Positions 45,960 to 54,635 of a stretch of DNA of 64,000 nucleotides are shown here, one piece after another. The notes beneath the pieces were generated by a model, which did not search any database, was not told where the DNA came from, and worked only from the letters and a program-made list of their open reading frames with translations. The translations under genes were made by a program, and so were the position numbers. Source of the stretch: Aquificaceae bacterium (lineage in GTDB: Bacteria > Aquificota > Aquificia > Aquificales > Aquificaceae); the NCBI GenBank assembly GCA_027079305.1, contig JALWVU010000004.1:1-64000 (forward strand), written 5' to 3'. Each line of letters opens with the position of its first letter. The stretch's first letter is position 1.

Positions 45960-46910
45960 ATGCTAAACGAGTTTGTCTTTCCCAACAAAATTTACTGGGA
46001 GCAGAAGGACAAGGACAGGGGAGTTTTTGTAGTTGAGCCACTGGAGAGAGGGTTCGGAACCACCCTCGGAAACGCCCTCAGAAGGGTTCTGCTCTCATCG
46101 ATTTCGGGGACTGCAGTGACCGCAGTGAAGATATACGGGGTATACCATGAATTTTCCTCACTCGAAGGTGTAGCGGAAGATGTGGTGGAGATAATAGCGA
46201 ACCTAAAAGGTGTGCGCTTCAACCTAAAGGACTCGGAGGTGGAGGTTCTCTATCTCAAGAAGAAGGGAGAGGGAGAGGTAAAGGCTTCGGATATAGCCTT
46301 ACCGCCTAACGTGGAGGTAGCAAACCCGGACAAGGTGATAGCCACCATAACTAACCCGGATGTGGAGTTCAACGCGGAGATAAAGATAGAGAGGGGCAAG
46401 GGTTACGTTCTGGCGGAGGAGATGGAGGCTATAGGTGAGACGGGCTGGATACTTCTGGATGCGGACTTCTCTCCCGTTAAGCTCGTAAGCTACAAGATAG
46501 AGCAGACGAGAGTGGGAGAGAAGACCGATTACGAGAGACTCACGATGGAGATCCTCACCGATGGGACCAAAACACCCGAAGAGGTCGTAAGCGAGGCAGT
46601 GGACATACTCAAGAGACATCTGGCTCTTCTGGAGCACATATCTTACGAGGTTCCTACCCTCGAGGAGCCTATACCCGTCGACGAGCTATCCGAGAAACTC
46701 ACGCTGTCGATAGAGGAGCTCGATATATCCCAGAGGGCTTTGAACTCCCTCAAGCGCATGGGGATAACCACCATAGGGGATCTGGTCCAGATGACGGAAG
46801 AGGAACTCAAGAGCACAAAGAACATAGGGAGGAAGGCCCTTGCGGAGATAAAGGAGGCCTTAAAGCAGATGGGCCTTCAGCTTGGACTTAATATAGAGAG
46901 TAAGAGGTGA
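45960..46910 (+). CDS. rpoA: RNA polymerase alpha subunit
   Basis: 316 residues. N-terminal assembly domain (PLERGFGTTLGNALRRVLLSS, then GVAEDVVEIIANLKGV) and C-terminal domain (LNSLKRMGITTIGDLVQMTE, IGRKALAEIKEAL) that contacts UP elements and activators. Gene order rpsD-rpoA-rplQ is the standard alpha operon. Confidence 0.97.
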   Translation: MLNEFVFPNKIYWEQKDKDRGVFVVEPLERGFGTTLGNALRRVLLSSISGTAVTAVKIYGVYHEFSSLEGVAEDVVEIIANLKGVRFNLKDSEVEVLYLKKKGEGEVKASDIALPPNVEVANPDKVIATITNPDVEFNAEIKIERGKGYVLAEEMEAIGETGWILLDADFSPVKLVSYKIEQTRVGEKTDYERLTMEILTDGTKTPEEVVSEAVDILKRHLALLEHISYEVPTLEEPIPVDELSEKLTLSIEELDISQRALNSLKRMGITTIGDLVQMTEEELKSTKNIGRKALAEIKEALKQMGLQLGLNIESKR

Positions 46911-46916
46911 GGAGAG

Positions 46917-47273
46917 ATGAGACACAAAGTTAAGAAGAAGAAGTTTGACAGGACGAAGGAACAGAGGCTGGCTCTCTACAGAAGCCTTGCGAGAGCTTTG
47001 ATACTTGAAGAGAGAATAGAGACCACCGTTGAGAGGGCGAAGGCCCTCAGGAGCTTTGTGGAGAAGCTCGTCACCCTTGGAAAGAAGGGAGACCTCGCCT
47101 CCAGGAGGAGGGTGCTCGAGCTCCTTCCCGATAGACAGGTAGTAAAGAAGCTCTTTGAGGACATAGCTCCCCGCTTCGAGGATAGGAACGGAGGTTATAC
47201 GAGGATCGTAAAGCTCCCCAACCGCAGAAAGGGAGATGGGGCGGAGATGGCCATAATAGAATGGGTTGAGTAA
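46917..47273 (+). CDS. rplQ: Ribosomal protein L17
   Basis: 118 residues. [41 protein letters not shown] and the end [20 protein letters not shown] are typical. Its TAA overlaps the start of the YggT gene. Confidence 0.97.
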   Translation: MRHKVKKKKFDRTKEQRLALYRSLARALILEERIETTVERAKALRSFVEKLVTLGKKGDLASRRRVLELLPDRQVVKKLFEDIAPRFEDRNGGYTRIVKLPNRRKGDGAEMAIIEWVE

Positions 47274-47512
47274 TGCTCCCCAAACTTCTCCACCTGATAA
47301 TAGAGCTTTTGATAATTCTTATCTTCATCCATGCCCTCGGCTCCTGGATACCACAGATAAGGGAGAGCAGGTTCTACGAGCTTCTTGACAGAATAGTAGA
47401 GCCCATGCTCAGACCTATAAGGCAGGTTCTTCCCCACATGGGAGGCATAGACATATCCCCCATGATCCTTATATTCATCCTCATACTCATAGACAGGTTG
47501 ATCGCGAGATGA
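47273..47512 (+). CDS. YggT-family small membrane protein
   Basis: 79 residues with two membrane helices separated by the YggT linker (ELLDRIVEPMLRPIRQVLP, then DISPMILIFILILI). The family is linked to envelope or cell-division processes without a settled mechanism. It overlaps rplQ by one base and the Fe-S gene by four. Confidence 0.87.
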   Translation: MLPKLLHLIIELLIILIFIHALGSWIPQIRESRFYELLDRIVEPMLRPIRQVLPHMGGIDISPMILIFILILIDRLIAR

Positions 47513-48057
47513 AAAGACCCGTAATGCTCATAGACCTCGACAGGTGCATAGGCTGTCTCTCCTGCGAGGTGGCCTGCCTTCAGGAGAAGGGTCTCGAGAA
47601 GTTCGGCGTGAGGCCCATGAAGGTTTTCAGAGTGGAAGGTTTTTACGAAAAGCCGGACGCTTTCTTCCTCCCCATGAACTGCTTTCACTGCGATCCTGCA
47701 CCGTGCGTAATGGCCTGCCCCACCTCAGCCATGAGAAAGAGGGAGAAGGACGGGATAGTGTATGTGGAAGAGCTTTTATGTATAGGCTGTAAGGCCTGCA
47801 TAATAGCCTGCCCTTACGGGGCCATATCCTTCAACCCAGCCACCATGAAGGTGGAAAAGTGTGATTACTGCTACAGTAGAGTTGATAAGGGACTGCTTCC
47901 CTCCTGTGTTTCCAAGTGCGTAACCAATTGCCTCTACTTTGTCGAGCTGGAAGAGGTTCCAAAGGAGAGACACAGAGTAAAGAAGATAGACTCGGAGCTC
48001 TACAGAGAGATCTTCGGAGCGGGGAATAAGGTCGCAGGTTTAACTTCCGCTCCTTGA
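47509..48057 (+). CDS. Multi-cluster 4Fe-4S electron-transfer protein
   Basis: 182 residues of the DmsB/HycB type. Cysteine groups: CIGCLSCEVAC, CFHCDPAPCVMACP, CIGCKACIIACP and CDYC with C-x3-C later, enough for up to four clusters. It transfers electrons for a membrane-bound or molybdopterin oxidoreductase whose catalytic subunit is not in the window. Its placement at the end of the alpha operon, overlapping the YggT gene, is unusual. A promoter for the tRNA cluster begins at its stop codon. Confidence 0.85.
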   Translation: MKRPVMLIDLDRCIGCLSCEVACLQEKGLEKFGVRPMKVFRVEGFYEKPDAFFLPMNCFHCDPAPCVMACPTSAMRKREKDGIVYVEELLCIGCKACIIACPYGAISFNPATMKVEKCDYCYSRVDKGLLPSCVSKCVTNCLYFVELEEVPKERHRVKKIDSELYREIFGAGNKVAGLTSAP

Positions 48058-48082
48058 CCGCCTGTTGGACTTGAATTAAAAT
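48054..48082 (+). promoter_or_regulatory. Promoter of the tRNA cluster
   Basis: TTGACC (48,054-48,059), a 17-base spacer and TAAAAT (48,077-48,082), 15 bases before the first tRNA. Confidence 0.65.
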
Positions 48083-48096
48083 TATCCTCCGTGTCC

Positions 48097-48169
48097 GCTG
48101 GCGTAGCTCAGTCGGCAGAGCGCGGGATTTGTAATCCCGTGGTCGCGGGTTCAAGTCCCGCCGCCAGCT
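48097..48169 (+). tRNA. tRNA-Thr (anticodon TGT)
   Basis: Acceptor GCTGGCG/CGCCAGC, anticodon loop TTTGTAA, T arm GGGTTCAAGTCCC. 73 nt; CCA not encoded. First of the Thr-Tyr-Gly group. Confidence 0.97.
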
Positions 48170-48245
48170 TGATGTCGGTGGATATACGCCTATACGCGAA
48201 GTTGACAACTTGCGAAAGCGTTGTAAAATGTCTATTTGGCTGTCA

Positions 48246-48332
48246 GGAGGGGTGGCCGAGCGGCCAAAGGCAGGGGACTGTAAATCCCCCGGGCTTCGCC
48301 CTGCGCAGGTTCGAATCCTGCCCCCTCCACCA
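48246..48332 (+). tRNA. tRNA-Tyr (anticodon GTA)
   Basis: Acceptor GGAGGGG/CCCCTCC, anticodon loop CTGTAAA, a long variable arm (CGGGCTTCGCCCTG) and T arm AGGTTCGAATCCT. CCA is encoded, unlike in its neighbours. 87 nt with CCA. Confidence 0.96.
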
Positions 48333-48336
48333 GGAA

Positions 48337-48409
48337 GCGGGTGTAGCTCAGTTGGTAGAGCAGCGGCCTTCCAAGCCGCAGGTCGCGGGTTCGAGTCCCG
48401 TCGCCCGCT
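48337..48409 (+). tRNA. tRNA-Gly (anticodon TCC)
   Basis: Acceptor GCGGGTG/CGCCCGC (one G-T pair), anticodon loop CTTCCAA, T arm GGGTTCGAGTCCC. 73 nt, four bases after tRNA-Tyr. Confidence 0.97.
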
Positions 48410-48439
48410 CTTGATATATAAATGGGGAGGTAGGATACT

Positions 48440-49813
48440 TTGAGACCGTTAGTTCTCATGCTTTTCTTCGTTAAAATTTCCCTTGCGGCTGAAGTGGCCA
48501 TAGGATTCGGAAAACTTACTCCCGACGAGGAAATTATTAAACTTCTTGAAAGGTGTAATGCAAAAATAAGAGCCACATGGTATGCATCTCCCTACGGTAG
48601 TGGAGGGTCCGGTGCAGAAAGAGAATGGTATGAACCAAGGAAATTCTTTGTTAAACTAAGGAACGACTTCACTAATATATATAAGACTACATACTTTGAA
48701 AGAGTAATAGGTTTTAAAATTATTTTGGAGAACAACTTACTGACAGTCGATGATTTAGCTAAATATCCAAAACTGCTTAAGTTTATAAGAGGACTTGTAA
48801 ACATCTATTATGAATACAAGGAGGGTTATTTATACATCAAGAACAAAGGACCTATAGTTTACGCGGTTCTTGCCAAAACTGATGACGTTGAGTGTATAGA
48901 AAGTAGCAGGCTCGTTAAAGATATCAGCGTCAACTACTTTCCGCTTTTTACAGCCTTTCTCAAATATGTTCCCTACTACTTCAGACCCAAGAGATACAGT
49001 CAGTATTACTTCTTTCCTGAAGTAAAAAATGCAAAACCTGAAGAGCTTTACAAAATGATGCAGAAGGCTGTAAAAGAACTTGAAAACAATGAGGAATTCA
49101 TTCAGTATTATGAAAAATTTTATGTGAAAGGCAACTTTTATCAGACTATGTTTAAATCCTTAAAAAGTTCAATAGAAGGTGCAAAGAAACGTTCTATCAT
49201 AAAGAACAGTAAACGAGAGGCTTCCATACCCACTTTTTACCCAAATGAGGGAGATATTTTTTACACTGGAACAAATGTAGTTAGATACTATAAAATCCAG
49301 TGGAACAATCCGGGAGATTGGTCTGTTGACATACCTGGATATGAACACGATTTAGTAGCGAAAAACGATTACTTTACTGGATGTCGTTCTTCATCTGATC
49401 TACCTGACTGGTATGACGACTGTCCTACAGCCTGCGTATCGGAAATGTCTGGAGATTACTGCGCTTTCTCCTTCGGGACTTATAACGCCCTGCTCATCGA
49501 GCCTATGTATCCTTATACGGGTGTGGTTCAACTAACGAGAGGTTCCGCAAGTTCAACAAATTTCCGTCTCAACGCTCAGGAGGTATTTCACTCTCCGAAG
49601 TGTTTTAAGCTTCTGAACAGGTGGATCTGTATTCCCTGTCCCTTTGACACTCCTTGGTGCATGGGTGGAACTCCCTATAGAGATGGAAGTCCTTACCTAA
49701 ACTGTCCCACCAACTCTCTGATTCTAAAAACCTGTGAGTTCAGGAGATTCTTCCCTTACGGTAGTGCATGGTCAGGTAAATACGATTGCACACCTGCAGG
49801 TTGGTGTGATTAA
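48440..49813 (+). CDS. Secreted cysteine-rich protein of unknown function inserted in the tRNA-tuf operon
   Basis: 457 residues from a TTG (48,440) with GGGGAGG in front. A signal peptide is clear (LVLMLFFVKISLAAE). The middle is Tyr/Lys-rich and probably helical. The last ~140 residues hold about fifteen cysteines (GCRSSSDLPDWYDDCPTAC, CIPCPFDTPWC, YDCTPAGWCD), suggesting a disulphide-bonded exported domain. The gene is AT-rich and sits between tRNA-Gly and tRNA-Thr, where other bacteria have nothing. I recognise no family. It may be a recent acquisition. Confidence 0.75.
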   Translation: MRPLVLMLFFVKISLAAEVAIGFGKLTPDEEIIKLLERCNAKIRATWYASPYGSGGSGAEREWYEPRKFFVKLRNDFTNIYKTTYFERVIGFKIILENNLLTVDDLAKYPKLLKFIRGLVNIYYEYKEGYLYIKNKGPIVYAVLAKTDDVECIESSRLVKDISVNYFPLFTAFLKYVPYYFRPKRYSQYYFFPEVKNAKPEELYKMMQKAVKELENNEEFIQYYEKFYVKGNFYQTMFKSLKSSIEGAKKRSIIKNSKREASIPTFYPNEGDIFYTGTNVVRYYKIQWNNPGDWSVDIPGYEHDLVAKNDYFTGCRSSSDLPDWYDDCPTACVSEMSGDYCAFSFGTYNALLIEPMYPYTGVVQLTRGSASSTNFRLNAQEVFHSPKCFKLLNRWICIPCPFDTPWCMGGTPYRDGSPYLNCPTNSLILKTCEFRRFFPYGSAWSGKYDCTPAGWCD

Positions 49814-49826
49814 ATTAATATCCTCA

Positions 49827-49899
49827 GCCCAGGTAGCTCAGTCGGTAGAGCGCACCCTTGGTAAGGGTGAGGTCGCCGGTTCAAGTCCGGTCCTGGGCT
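49827..49899 (+). tRNA. tRNA-Thr (anticodon GGT)
   Basis: Acceptor GCCCAGG/CCTGGGC, anticodon loop TTGGTAA, T arm CGGTTCAAGTCCG. 73 nt, 13 bases after the inserted gene and 77 before tuf, as in the E. coli thrT-tufB order. Confidence 0.97.
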
Positions 49900-49908
49900 T
49901 AAAACTAT

Positions 49909-49937
49909 TTGTCTTTTCATAAAAAAGGGATTATGAT
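49909..49937 (+). promoter_or_regulatory. Promoter of tuf
   Basis: TTGTCT (49,909-49,914), a 17-base spacer and TATGAT (49,932-49,937), 39 bases before the tuf start. Confidence 0.6.
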
Positions 49938-49976
49938 ATTCTGTTAGCTCAAAATCATACGGAGGTATGGAGAGAG

Positions 49977-51194
49977 ATGGCGAAGGAGAAGTTTGAGAGG
50001 ACAAAGGAACACGTCAACGTAGGAACAATAGGACACGTAGACCACGGCAAATCCACACTTACCTCCGCCATAACCTGCGTAATAGCAGCGGGCCTTGTAG
50101 AAGGCGGAAAGGCAGAATGCTACAAATACGAAGAGATAGACAAGGCACCTGAAGAGAAAGAGAGGGGAATAACAATAAACATCACACACGTTGAATACGA
50201 GACCGCAAAGAGACACTACGCCCACGTGGACTGCCCAGGCCACGCTGACTACATCAAAAACATGATCACGGGAGCGGCCCAGATGGACGGTGCTATCCTC
50301 GTCGTCTCCGCCGCTGACGGCCCCATGCCCCAGACCAGGGAGCACGTCCTCCTCGCCCGTCAGGTCAACGTTCCCTACATAGTAGTGTTTATGAACAAGT
50401 GCGATATGGTGGACGACGAGGAACTCCTCGAACTCGTCGAACTCGAAGTGAGAGAACTCCTGAACAAATACGAGTTCCCGGGAGATGAGGTCCCAGTCAT
50501 AAGAGGCTCAGCCCTGGGAGCCCTTCAAGAGCTTGAGCAGAACTCCCCAGGCAAGTGGGTGGAGTCCATAAAAGAGCTCCTCAATGCTATGGACGAATAC
50601 ATCCCCACTCCGAAAAGGGAGGTGGACAAGCCCTTCCTCATGCCCATAGAGGACGTCTTCACCATCTCCGGAAGGGGAACGGTCGTCACAGGAAGAGTTG
50701 AGAGAGGTGTTCTCAAGCCCGGTGATGAGGTTGAGATAGTGGGTCTCAGAGAAGAGCCTCTCAAGACAGTCGCTACTTCAATAGAGATGTTCAGGAAGAT
50801 CCTTGACGAGGCATTGCCTGGAGACAACGTGGGAGTGCTTTTGAGGGGAGTAGGTAAGGACGATGTTGAAAGGGGACAGGTGCTTGCTGCGCCTGGGAGT
50901 GTGACGCCACACAAGAGGTTTAAGGCGCAGGTGTATATTCTTTCGAAGGAAGAAGGTGGGAGGCACACGCCCTTTTTTGTGAACTACAGGCCGCAGTTTT
51001 ACTTTAGGACAGCTGATGTGACTGGGACAGTAGTGAAGCTTCCTGAGGGAGTGGAGATGGTGATGCCAGGGGACAATGTGGAGTTGGAGGTAGAGTTGAT
51101 AGCTCCGGTTGCTATGGAGGAAGGGCTGAGGTTTGCTATTAGGGAAGGAGGAAGGACTGTAGGGGCTGGTGTTGTTACTAAAATTCTCGATTGA
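49977..51194 (+). CDS. tuf: Elongation factor Tu
   Basis: 405 residues. GTP-binding motifs [21 protein letters not shown] and NKCDM, then the beta-barrel domains ([32 protein letters not shown], GMxE-type end [15 protein letters not shown]). Delivers aminoacyl-tRNA. Codon choice changes within the gene: up to about 50,800 it uses C-ending and ACA/ATA-rich codons, after that many T- and G-ending codons (TTT, GCT, TTG, GTG, GGG). The 3' part may derive from another tuf copy or source. Confidence 0.98.
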   Translation: MAKEKFERTKEHVNVGTIGHVDHGKSTLTSAITCVIAAGLVEGGKAECYKYEEIDKAPEEKERGITINITHVEYETAKRHYAHVDCPGHADYIKNMITGAAQMDGAILVVSAADGPMPQTREHVLLARQVNVPYIVVFMNKCDMVDDEELLELVELEVRELLNKYEFPGDEVPVIRGSALGALQELEQNSPGKWVESIKELLNAMDEYIPTPKREVDKPFLMPIEDVFTISGRGTVVTGRVERGVLKPGDEVEIVGLREEPLKTVATSIEMFRKILDEALPGDNVGVLLRGVGKDDVERGQVLAAPGSVTPHKRFKAQVYILSKEEGGRHTPFFVNYRPQFYFRTADVTGTVVKLPEGVEMVMPGDNVELEVELIAPVAMEEGLRFAIREGGRTVGAGVVTKILD

Positions 51195-51204
51195 GGAGTG
51201 AGAG

Positions 51205-51363
51205 ATGGCGTCCGTCCGCGAGATAATTACCCTTGCCTGCACCGAGTGCAAGAGGAGGAACTACACTACTACCAAGAACAAGCAAAAACATCCCGAAAGG
51301 CTTGAACTTAGAAAATACTGCAAGTGGTGCAGGAAGCACACCATACACAGGGAGGTAAAGTAA
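51205..51363 (+). CDS. rpmG: Ribosomal protein L33
   Basis: 52 residues: [20 protein letters not shown], then [18 protein letters not shown] and HTIHREVK. Zinc form with CTEC and CKWC. Lies between tuf and tRNA-Trp, as in many bacteria. Ribosome site GAGGAG before the ATG. Confidence 0.95.
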   Translation: MASVREIITLACTECKRRNYTTTKNKQKHPERLELRKYCKWCRKHTIHREVK

Positions 51364-51364
51364 A

Positions 51365-51437
51365 GGGGCAGTAGCTCAACTGGCAGAGCGCGGGACTCCA
51401 AATCCCGCGGTTGGGGGTTCGAGTCCTCCCTGCCCCG
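51365..51437 (+). tRNA. tRNA-Trp (anticodon CCA)
   Basis: Acceptor GGGGCAG/CTGCCCC with discriminator G, anticodon loop CTCCAAA, T arm GGGTTCGAGTCCT. 73 nt, directly between rpmG and secE. Confidence 0.97.
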
Positions 51438-51451
51438 CATGGGAAGGTCCT

Positions 51452-51646
51452 ATGGGAAAGTTAAAGGAGTTCCTCCAAGGGGTAAGATCCGAGCTACGGA
51501 GGGTAACCTGGCCGGATAGAAAACTCGTCGTGAAGGCAACGGTAAGTGTTATAATTTTTTCTTTGGTCGTAGGTGTATACCTTTGGATTTTGGACCTGGC
51601 TTTTACGAAGATTCTCTCTCTCATATTCGCTCTTAGGGGTGCGTAA
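51452..51646 (+). CDS. secE: Protein translocase subunit SecE
   Basis: 64 residues with one membrane helix. The amphipathic family motif is [20 protein letters not shown], then a hydrophobic helix ([19 protein letters not shown]). Clamps SecY. The stop overlaps the nusG ATG by one base. Confidence 0.95.
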   Translation: MGKLKEFLQGVRSELRRVTWPDRKLVVKATVSVIIFSLVVGVYLWILDLAFTKILSLIFALRGA

Positions 51647-52371
51647 TGGCGGAAAAACAGTGGTACGCTCTTCAGGTTGAGGCGGGAAAGGAGGTTGCTG
51701 CAAGGGAGAACTTCCTGAAGGTTCTTGAGCTTGAGGGCCTGAAGGATCTGGTAGAGCAGGTGGTAGTTCCTGCGGAGGAGAAGGTAGTAATAAGGGCGAT
51801 GGGAAAGGAGAAGTACAGGCTTTCCCTTAAAGGTAACAACAGGGACCTTCCCGTCCTCGGCAAGAAGGGAGTTACAACATTCAGGATAGAGAACGGCACT
51901 GTAAGAGTTGTGGAAAGCGTTGAAGGTGACGATTGCCTCAAAGCACCCCCCATATCAAAGCCGGGCCAGAAGCTCGTTTGCAAGGACAACAGGACGGAGG
52001 CCAAGATAGTTCTCGATAACAAGATGTTCCCCGGATACATACTGATAAAAGCACACATGAACGACAAGCTACTCAGGGCCATAGAGAAAACTCCTCACAT
52101 ATACAAACCCGTTCTCGTGGGAGGCAAGGTGGTTCCCCTGAAGGAGGAAGAGGTTAACAGGATACTGGAGCAGGTTCAGAGGGGTGTGAAGACGAAGAAG
52201 GTAGAGTTCGAGAAGGGAGATCAGGTGAGGGTTATAGAAGGACCCTTCATGAACTTTACGGGAACCGTCGAGGAGGTTCATCCGGAGAGGGAGAAGCTCA
52301 CGGTTCTCATAAGCATATTCGGAAGGTTAACCCCCGTCGAGCTTGACTTCAACCAGGTCGAGAAGATTTAG
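51646..52371 (+). CDS. nusG: Transcription factor NusG with inserted domain
   Basis: 241 residues against about 180 in E. coli. The NGN domain starts [18 protein letters not shown] and is split by an extra beta domain at about 45-120 ([37 protein letters not shown]). It resumes at [15 protein letters not shown], and KOW follows ([21 protein letters not shown]). Aquifex NusG has a comparable extra domain. Links RNA polymerase to Rho and the ribosome. Confidence 0.96.
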   Translation: MAEKQWYALQVEAGKEVAARENFLKVLELEGLKDLVEQVVVPAEEKVVIRAMGKEKYRLSLKGNNRDLPVLGKKGVTTFRIENGTVRVVESVEGDDCLKAPPISKPGQKLVCKDNRTEAKIVLDNKMFPGYILIKAHMNDKLLRAIEKTPHIYKPVLVGGKVVPLKEEEVNRILEQVQRGVKTKKVEFEKGDQVRVIEGPFMNFTGTVEEVHPEREKLTVLISIFGRLTPVELDFNQVEKI

Positions 52372-52382
52372 GAGGAAAGGAG

Positions 52383-52820
52383 ATGGCCAAGAAGGTGGTA
52401 GGAACCATAGAGCTTATGCTCCCCGCACAGCAGGCCTCGCCCGCACCGCCTGTGGGTCCCGCTCTCGGTCAGCACGGTGTGAACATAATGGAGTTCGTCA
52501 AGCAGTTTAACGCGGCGAGCAAGGACTTCGAGCCCGGAACGATCCTTCCCGTGGTGATAACCGTCTACCAGGACAGGAGCTTCACCTTTATAATGAAAAC
52601 CCCGCCCGTCTCTTACCTTCTCAAAAAGGCGGCGGGAGTAGAGAAGGGAGCTTCCGATCCGAAGAGGCAGAAGGTAGGGAAGGTTACCCTCAAACAGGTG
52701 GAGGAGATAGCCAAGATGAAGCTCAAGGATATGAACACGGACGACCTCCAGGCTGCCATGAGGACCGTGGCGGGGACCGCAAGAAGCATGGGTATAGAGA
52801 TAGAAGGTTGGAAGGAGTAG
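52383..52820 (+). CDS. rplK: Ribosomal protein L11
   Basis: 145 residues. Typical parts: [46 protein letters not shown] and [12 protein letters not shown]. Part of the GTPase-associated centre. Confidence 0.97.
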   Translation: MAKKVVGTIELMLPAQQASPAPPVGPALGQHGVNIMEFVKQFNAASKDFEPGTILPVVITVYQDRSFTFIMKTPPVSYLLKKAAGVEKGASDPKRQKVGKVTLKQVEEIAKMKLKDMNTDDLQAAMRTVAGTARSMGIEIEGWKE

Positions 52821-52824
52821 TGCC

Positions 52825-53553
52825 ATGGCGAAGAGAGGGAAGAAGTATCTTAAAGCTTTAGAGCTTGTGGACAGGAACAGGACCTACACCGTTGAAGAGG
52901 CTGTAGATCTTATCAAAAAGATGGCGGAAGTGGCCCAGAGAGGCTTCGATGAAACCGTGGAACTCGCCATGAGACTGAACGTGGATCCCAAGTACGCGGA
53001 TCAGATGGTAAGGGGCTCTGTCGTTCTCCCGCACGGGCTCGGAAAGCCCATAAAGGTTCTCGTCCTTGCGGAAGGTGAGGAGGCCAAAAAGGCGGAAGAG
53101 GCAGGGGCGGACTACGTGGGCGGAGAGAACCTGATAAACAAGATCCTCAAAGAGGAGTGGATAGACTACGACGTGGTTATAGCCACACCCGAGATAATGC
53201 CCAAGGTGGCCAAGCTCGGAAGGATCCTGGGTCCCAGAGGTCTAATGCCCAATCCCAAAACCGGAACGGTGACGAGGAACGTGGAGCAGGCCATAAAGGA
53301 TGCCAAGAAGGGAAGGGTCGAGTTCAAGGTGGACAAGGCGGGGAACATACACATGCCCGTAGGTAAGGTCTCCTTCGATAAGGAGAAGCTCGTAGAGAAC
53401 ATCTACTCAGCCATAGATGCCGTTGTCAGGGCAAGGCCCCCGGGAGCAAAGGGCCAGTATGTCAAGTCTATAACTCTCTCCACCACGATGGGCCCCGGCA
53501 TAAAGATAGATATACCCGAGACCATGAAGAAGCTACAGGAGCTTGCAGCTTAA
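52825..53553 (+). CDS. rplA: Ribosomal protein L1
   Basis: 242 residues. Typical parts: [52 protein letters not shown] and [15 protein letters not shown]. Forms the L1 stalk. In many bacteria it represses its own operon; no leader site was identified here. Confidence 0.97.
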   Translation: MAKRGKKYLKALELVDRNRTYTVEEAVDLIKKMAEVAQRGFDETVELAMRLNVDPKYADQMVRGSVVLPHGLGKPIKVLVLAEGEEAKKAEEAGADYVGGENLINKILKEEWIDYDVVIATPEIMPKVAKLGRILGPRGLMPNPKTGTVTRNVEQAIKDAKKGRVEFKVDKAGNIHMPVGKVSFDKEKLVENIYSAIDAVVRARPPGAKGQYVKSITLSTTMGPGIKIDIPETMKKLQELAA

Positions 53554-53565
53554 AGGAGTGGAGCC

Positions 53566-54105
53566 ATGGAAAGAAAGAGCCTTATAAGAAAAAAGGAGCT
53601 GGTAGCCTCTTACAAGGAGAGGCTCAAGAAGTCTAACGGTTTCGTGGTCTTCTTCAACTTCCAGGGGATAGATGCCTTCCCCTTCTCCCAGCTGAGGGCA
53701 AAGATAAGGGCTACTTCGGGAGAGATAGTCGTGGGAAGGAACACCCTGCTTTACAGGGCCTTCGAGGACACCCCGCTGGTGGACCACAGGGACATATTCG
53801 TGGGACCGAGCGCGGCTCTGTTCGCCTACGAGGATCCGGTTTCTACCACCAAGACTCTCGTGGAGTTTTTAAAGGAGGTCTTCGACAAAGAGTATAAGGA
53901 GAAGCTCAAGGGTGGCCTTATAAACGGCAAGTTCATGACCCCGGAGGAGGTCGTCGCCCTCGCGGAGCTTCCGAGCAGGGAGGAGCTCGTGGCCAAGCTT
54001 CTGGGAGTTCTGATGGCTCCCGTAACCCAGCTGGCGATGACCCTGAAGGCGGTTCCCCAGAAGCTCGTTCTTACTTTGAAAGCTATAGAGGAGCAAAAAT
54101 CTTAA
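53566..54105 (+). CDS. rplJ: Ribosomal protein L10
   Basis: 179 residues. An RNA-binding N-terminal domain ([40 protein letters not shown]) and a C-terminal helix that binds L7/L12 dimers ([20 protein letters not shown]). Base of the L12 stalk. Confidence 0.96.
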   Translation: MERKSLIRKKELVASYKERLKKSNGFVVFFNFQGIDAFPFSQLRAKIRATSGEIVVGRNTLLYRAFEDTPLVDHRDIFVGPSAALFAYEDPVSTTKTLVEFLKEVFDKEYKEKLKGGLINGKFMTPEEVVALAELPSREELVAKLLGVLMAPVTQLAMTLKAVPQKLVLTLKAIEEQKS

Positions 54106-54117
54106 GGAGGTTCTGGT

Positions 54118-54507
54118 ATGGCTACACTTACCATTGACGAAATCGTCGAGGCTATCAAGAACATGAGCGTTCTCGAGGTGGCCGAGCTTGTTAAGAGACT
54201 CGAGGAGGAGTTCGGAGTCTCAGCAGCAGCCATGGTTGCTGCCGCACCCGCCGTAGGAGCAGCCGCAGGTGGAGCCGCCGCGGCGGCCGAGGAGAAGACC
54301 GAGTTTGACGTTATCCTCAAGTCCCCCGGCGGGAACAAGATACAGGTGATCAAGGTAGTCAGGGAGATCACCGGTCTCGGCCTCAAGGAGGCCAAGGAAC
54401 TCGTCGACAACGCACCCAAGCCCATAAAGGAAGGCGTCTCCAAGGAGGAGGCGGAGCAGATAAAGGCCAAGCTCGAAGAGGCAGGGGCAGAGGTAGAGCT
54501 GAAGTAA
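54118..54507 (+). CDS. rplL: Ribosomal protein L7/L12
   Basis: 129 residues. N-terminal dimer domain ([31 protein letters not shown]), an Ala/Gly hinge and the factor-binding domain ([36 protein letters not shown]). AAGGAGG lies at the end of rplJ. A terminator-like hairpin follows before rpoB. Confidence 0.97.
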   Translation: MATLTIDEIVEAIKNMSVLEVAELVKRLEEEFGVSAAAMVAAAPAVGAAAGGAAAAAEEKTEFDVILKSPGGNKIQVIKVVREITGLGLKEAKELVDNAPKPIKEGVSKEEAEQIKAKLEEAGAEVELK

Positions 54508-54543
54508 TAGTGGATCGCGCCTGTATAGAGGCTTCTGGGAACG

Positions 54544-54566
54544 GGGCACCCGATAATCGGGTGCCC
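54544..54566 (+). terminator. Hairpin between rplL and rpoB
   Basis: GGGCACCCGAT and ATCGGGTGCCC form an 11-bp inverted repeat around a central A, followed by TATTCTGGGTTTTT. It probably acts as a partial terminator that lowers rpoBC expression relative to rplKAJL, as the E. coli attenuator at the same place does. Confidence 0.7.
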
Positions 54567-54635
54567 TATTCTGGGTTTTTGGTGTTCTGTGCTAAAATTA
54601 AAAATTTGCCACTAAATCTGTAAGGGGTGGAAAGT

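Noticed and set aside
54567-54600. A separate promoter for rpoB
   Set aside because: TAAAAT is present before the start, but the only candidate -35 at a sensible distance is poor, so I did not list it.
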